Source: Chloroflexota bacterium
GTDB taxonomy: Bacteria; Chloroflexota; Dehalococcoidia; Lucifugimonadales; UBA3495
NCBI GenBank assembly: GCA_022566155.1
Contig: JADFJS010000003.1
Coordinates: 1-33,037 of the forward strand
Reading direction: 5' to 3'
Length of the DNA stretch: 33,037 bases
Made by a program: the position numbers and the translations under genes. A model generated the notes under the pieces. That model saw only the letters and a list, made by a program, of their open reading frames with translations. It had not been told where the DNA came from and made no database searches. Of the stretch, positions 31,288-33,037 are shown piece by piece; within the stretch, counting starts at the first letter, position 1, and each line of letters begins with the position of its first letter.

Positions 31288-31779
31288 ATGGATGTCGGAA
31301 GAGAGGATTTTGAGGCTGGGATCTATGGTGACGCGCTAGAGCGTGTGATGGAATTATTGTCGCATGGCCAGCCACATACCGAAAAGGAAATCCAATCCGA
31401 AACCGGCCTGGAAACCAAATCGCTGAATATTGCTCTGGCAAAGCTTCAGGAACGCGGCCGAATTGAACGGAAGTTCCTGGGCGCTAGCGCCTATTATGTG
31501 GCGATAAAATCAGCGCCGAGCCAGGAATGGTATACCATCGACGAGTCGGCAAGTTACCTTCGGGTTTCACGACGGACGATGTATCAGCTTATTCATGACG
31601 GTCAAGTGGCAGCTTACCGGGTGGGCGCGGGGGGTCACCGCAGGTTCAAGCGGGACGACCTCGAGCATCTGATGCGGGCGGAGGATACCGAGGATCTGCA
31701 GGCCATGACTGCGGTAGCCGATCCGGTGTTGGCGGAACTCTGGGACAACGAAAAAGATGCTGTTTACGACCGAATATAG
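31288..31779 (+). CDS. Two-domain HTH antitoxin-like protein (wHTH + excisionase-like HTH_17)
   Basis: N-terminal wHTH (HTEKEIQSETGLETKSLNIALAKLQERGRIERKF), then WYTIDESASYLRVSRRTMYQLIHDGQVAAYRVGAGGHRRFKRDDLEHLM and the MazE-like tail AELWDNEKDAVYDRI. Confidence 0.8.
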   Translation: MDVGREDFEAGIYGDALERVMELLSHGQPHTEKEIQSETGLETKSLNIALAKLQERGRIERKFLGASAYYVAIKSAPSQEWYTIDESASYLRVSRRTMYQLIHDGQVAAYRVGAGGHRRFKRDDLEHLMRAEDTEDLQAMTAVADPVLAELWDNEKDAVYDRI

Positions 31780-32111
31780 CCGCGGTGATGTGGTATTGGT
31801 TAGCTTCATGTTTAGCGAGGAGACGGGGGGCCAAACGGCGCCCTGCCGTTGTTCTTTGCTCGGAAGCGTACCAGAGAGGGCGCCAGGACGTAATTGCAGC
31901 GGCTATTACGAGTAATACGGACCGGATTTTGGCCGGCGACTTCCTGATCAATGATTGGCAGGACGCCGGTCTCCCCCTTCCGTCGGTCGCGACGGGCGTC
32001 ATCAGAACCATAAAGCAGGGGATGATCATCCGCACACTGGGCAGCCTTTCCCATCGCGACATGGCTACCATCGACCAACACCTGAGGCTGAATCTCGGCC
32101 TAGTAGATTGA
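31757..32111 (+). pseudogene. MazF/PemK-type toxin, frameshifted at a G6 run
   Basis: Frame 1: MLFTTEYSRGDVVLVSFMFSEETG. Frame 2: AKRRPAVVLCSEAYQRGRQDVIAAAITSNTDRILAGDFLINDWQDAGLPLPSVATGVIRTIKQGMIIRTLGSLSHRDMATIDQHLRLNLGLVD. Removing one G from GGGGGG (31825-31830) restores ETGAKRRPAVVL. Confidence 0.85.
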
Positions 32112-32134
32112 CTGGTGGGGTGCCGTCAAGCTCG

Positions 32135-32941
32135 ATGCAAAATGTGATGCGAAGCCTATTTAAGACCAACAAAGTGTTCATAGGCGTGGTCCACTTGCCG
32201 CCGCTGCCCGGGTCGCCGCGGTGGGGCGGTGACATGGACCGGGTGCTCGCCCAGGCCGAGGAGGAAGCCGGGATCCTGGACAAGGGCGGCGCCCACGGCA
32301 TAATCGTGGAAAACTTTGGCGACGCTCCCTTCCGCATCGGGCGGGTGGACCCCGTTACCGTTGCCGCCATGACGCTGGCCCTGGACCGGGTCCGGCGGGT
32401 GACCGCCCTGCCGCTTGGCGTCAACATGCTGCGCAACGATGCCCTATCGGCGCTGGCCGTGGCCGCCGCAACCTCCGCCGATTTTATCCGCGTCAACGTG
32501 CATTACGGGGTGATGGCGGCCGATGAGGGTTTGGTGGAGGGTGAGGCCCACGTCACCCTGCGCCGGCGCCGGGAGCTGGGCGTGGATGTCAAGATATTGG
32601 CCGATGTGTTGGTGAAGCACGCCGTGCCATTGGGTCCGGCGGACCTGGGGCTAACGGCCCGGGAGACGGTGTTCCGGGGTCTGGCCGATGGCCTGATCGT
32701 GTCCGGGCCGGTCACCGGACTACCTGCCGAGGCCTCCGACGTAGCAACGGTCCGGCAAGCGGTGCCCGATGGATTCATCCTGGTGGGTAGCGGCGTAGAC
32801 GAAGCCAACGCCAAGAAGCTTCTGTCCCTGGCCGATGGGGCGATCGTCGGCACCAGCTTGAAACATGATGGCTTGGTGACCAACCGCCTGGACCCTGAGC
32901 GGGTCAAGGGGATGGCGGAGATTATAAGGAATATGGGCTAG
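32135..32941 (+). CDS. BtpA/SgcQ family protein
   Basis: FIGVVHLPPLPGSPRWGGDMDRVLAQAEEEAGILDKGGAHGIIVENFGDAPF..., LPLGVNMLRNDALSALAVAAATSADFIRVNVHYGVM. Confidence 0.88.
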   Translation: MQNVMRSLFKTNKVFIGVVHLPPLPGSPRWGGDMDRVLAQAEEEAGILDKGGAHGIIVENFGDAPFRIGRVDPVTVAAMTLALDRVRRVTALPLGVNMLRNDALSALAVAAATSADFIRVNVHYGVMAADEGLVEGEAHVTLRRRRELGVDVKILADVLVKHAVPLGPADLGLTARETVFRGLADGLIVSGPVTGLPAEASDVATVRQAVPDGFILVGSGVDEANAKKLLSLADGAIVGTSLKHDGLVTNRLDPERVKGMAEIIRNMG

Positions 32942-33037
32942 TACATAGTCAACTCGTATTTAATACCATGTCATTGCGAGCGAAGCGAAGCAATCCCGGT
33001 AGGGGCAGCCCTCAGGAATCCCACCCCAGATTGCCAC
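32938..33037. repeat. Inverted copy of the type 1 MITE-like repeat (truncated by the window end)
   Basis: CTAGTACATAGTCAACTCGTATTTAATACCATGTCATTGCGAGCGAAGCG... is the reverse complement of 2497-2596 with about 6 mismatches in 100. Confidence 0.85.

Noticed and set aside
31785-32111. Independent 108-aa protein starting MMWYWLASCLARRRGAKRRP
   Set aside because: Its N-terminus is an out-of-frame reading of the toxin; the real start is 31757 in the other frame.

Overview
This 33 kb, GC-rich window is mostly a bacterial core-gene region, and its protein families suggest a Chloroflexota/Dehalococcoidia-like genome (inference). On the + strand it holds a complete F1Fo ATP synthase operon (atpZ/I-like, atpB, atpE, atpF, atpH, atpA, atpG, atpD, atpC), with rsmD and coaD upstream. 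Around it are ribF-tyrS, a methylmalonyl-CoA mutase catalytic subunit, a Lon-like AAA+/S16 protease, a bifunctional-nuclease-family protein, rex, DUF503, a membrane FeS oxidoreductase (HdrD/EMO-like), an LLM flavin oxidoreductase, an FAH-family protein, an M16 peptidase, an MBL hydrolase, uvrA and a BtpA-family protein. The left edge carries the C-terminal part of a large serine recombinase. The best hidden signals are: (1) a SelW/Rdx-family selenoprotein gene (minus strand, 19658-19930) whose in-frame UGA in a CxxU motif makes the ORF track truncate it, with a TTG start, a GGAGGT SD and a SECIS-like hairpin after the UGA; (2) an untracked 32-aa single-TM small ORF with a good SD between atpB and atpE; (3) a MazF/PemK-type toxin frameshifted at a G6 run, paired with a two-HTH antitoxin and a perfect 9+6+9 inverted-repeat operator; (4) a mosaic family of MITE-like intergenic repeats in which two different palindromic cores share the same 17-nt outer terminus; (5) a remnant of an LMW-PTP/ArsC-like gene downstream of uvrA; (6) a coaD-linked coiled-coil gene with no canonical start codon at the expected place. 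All calls come from reading sequence and motifs by eye. No database search or folding program was run.
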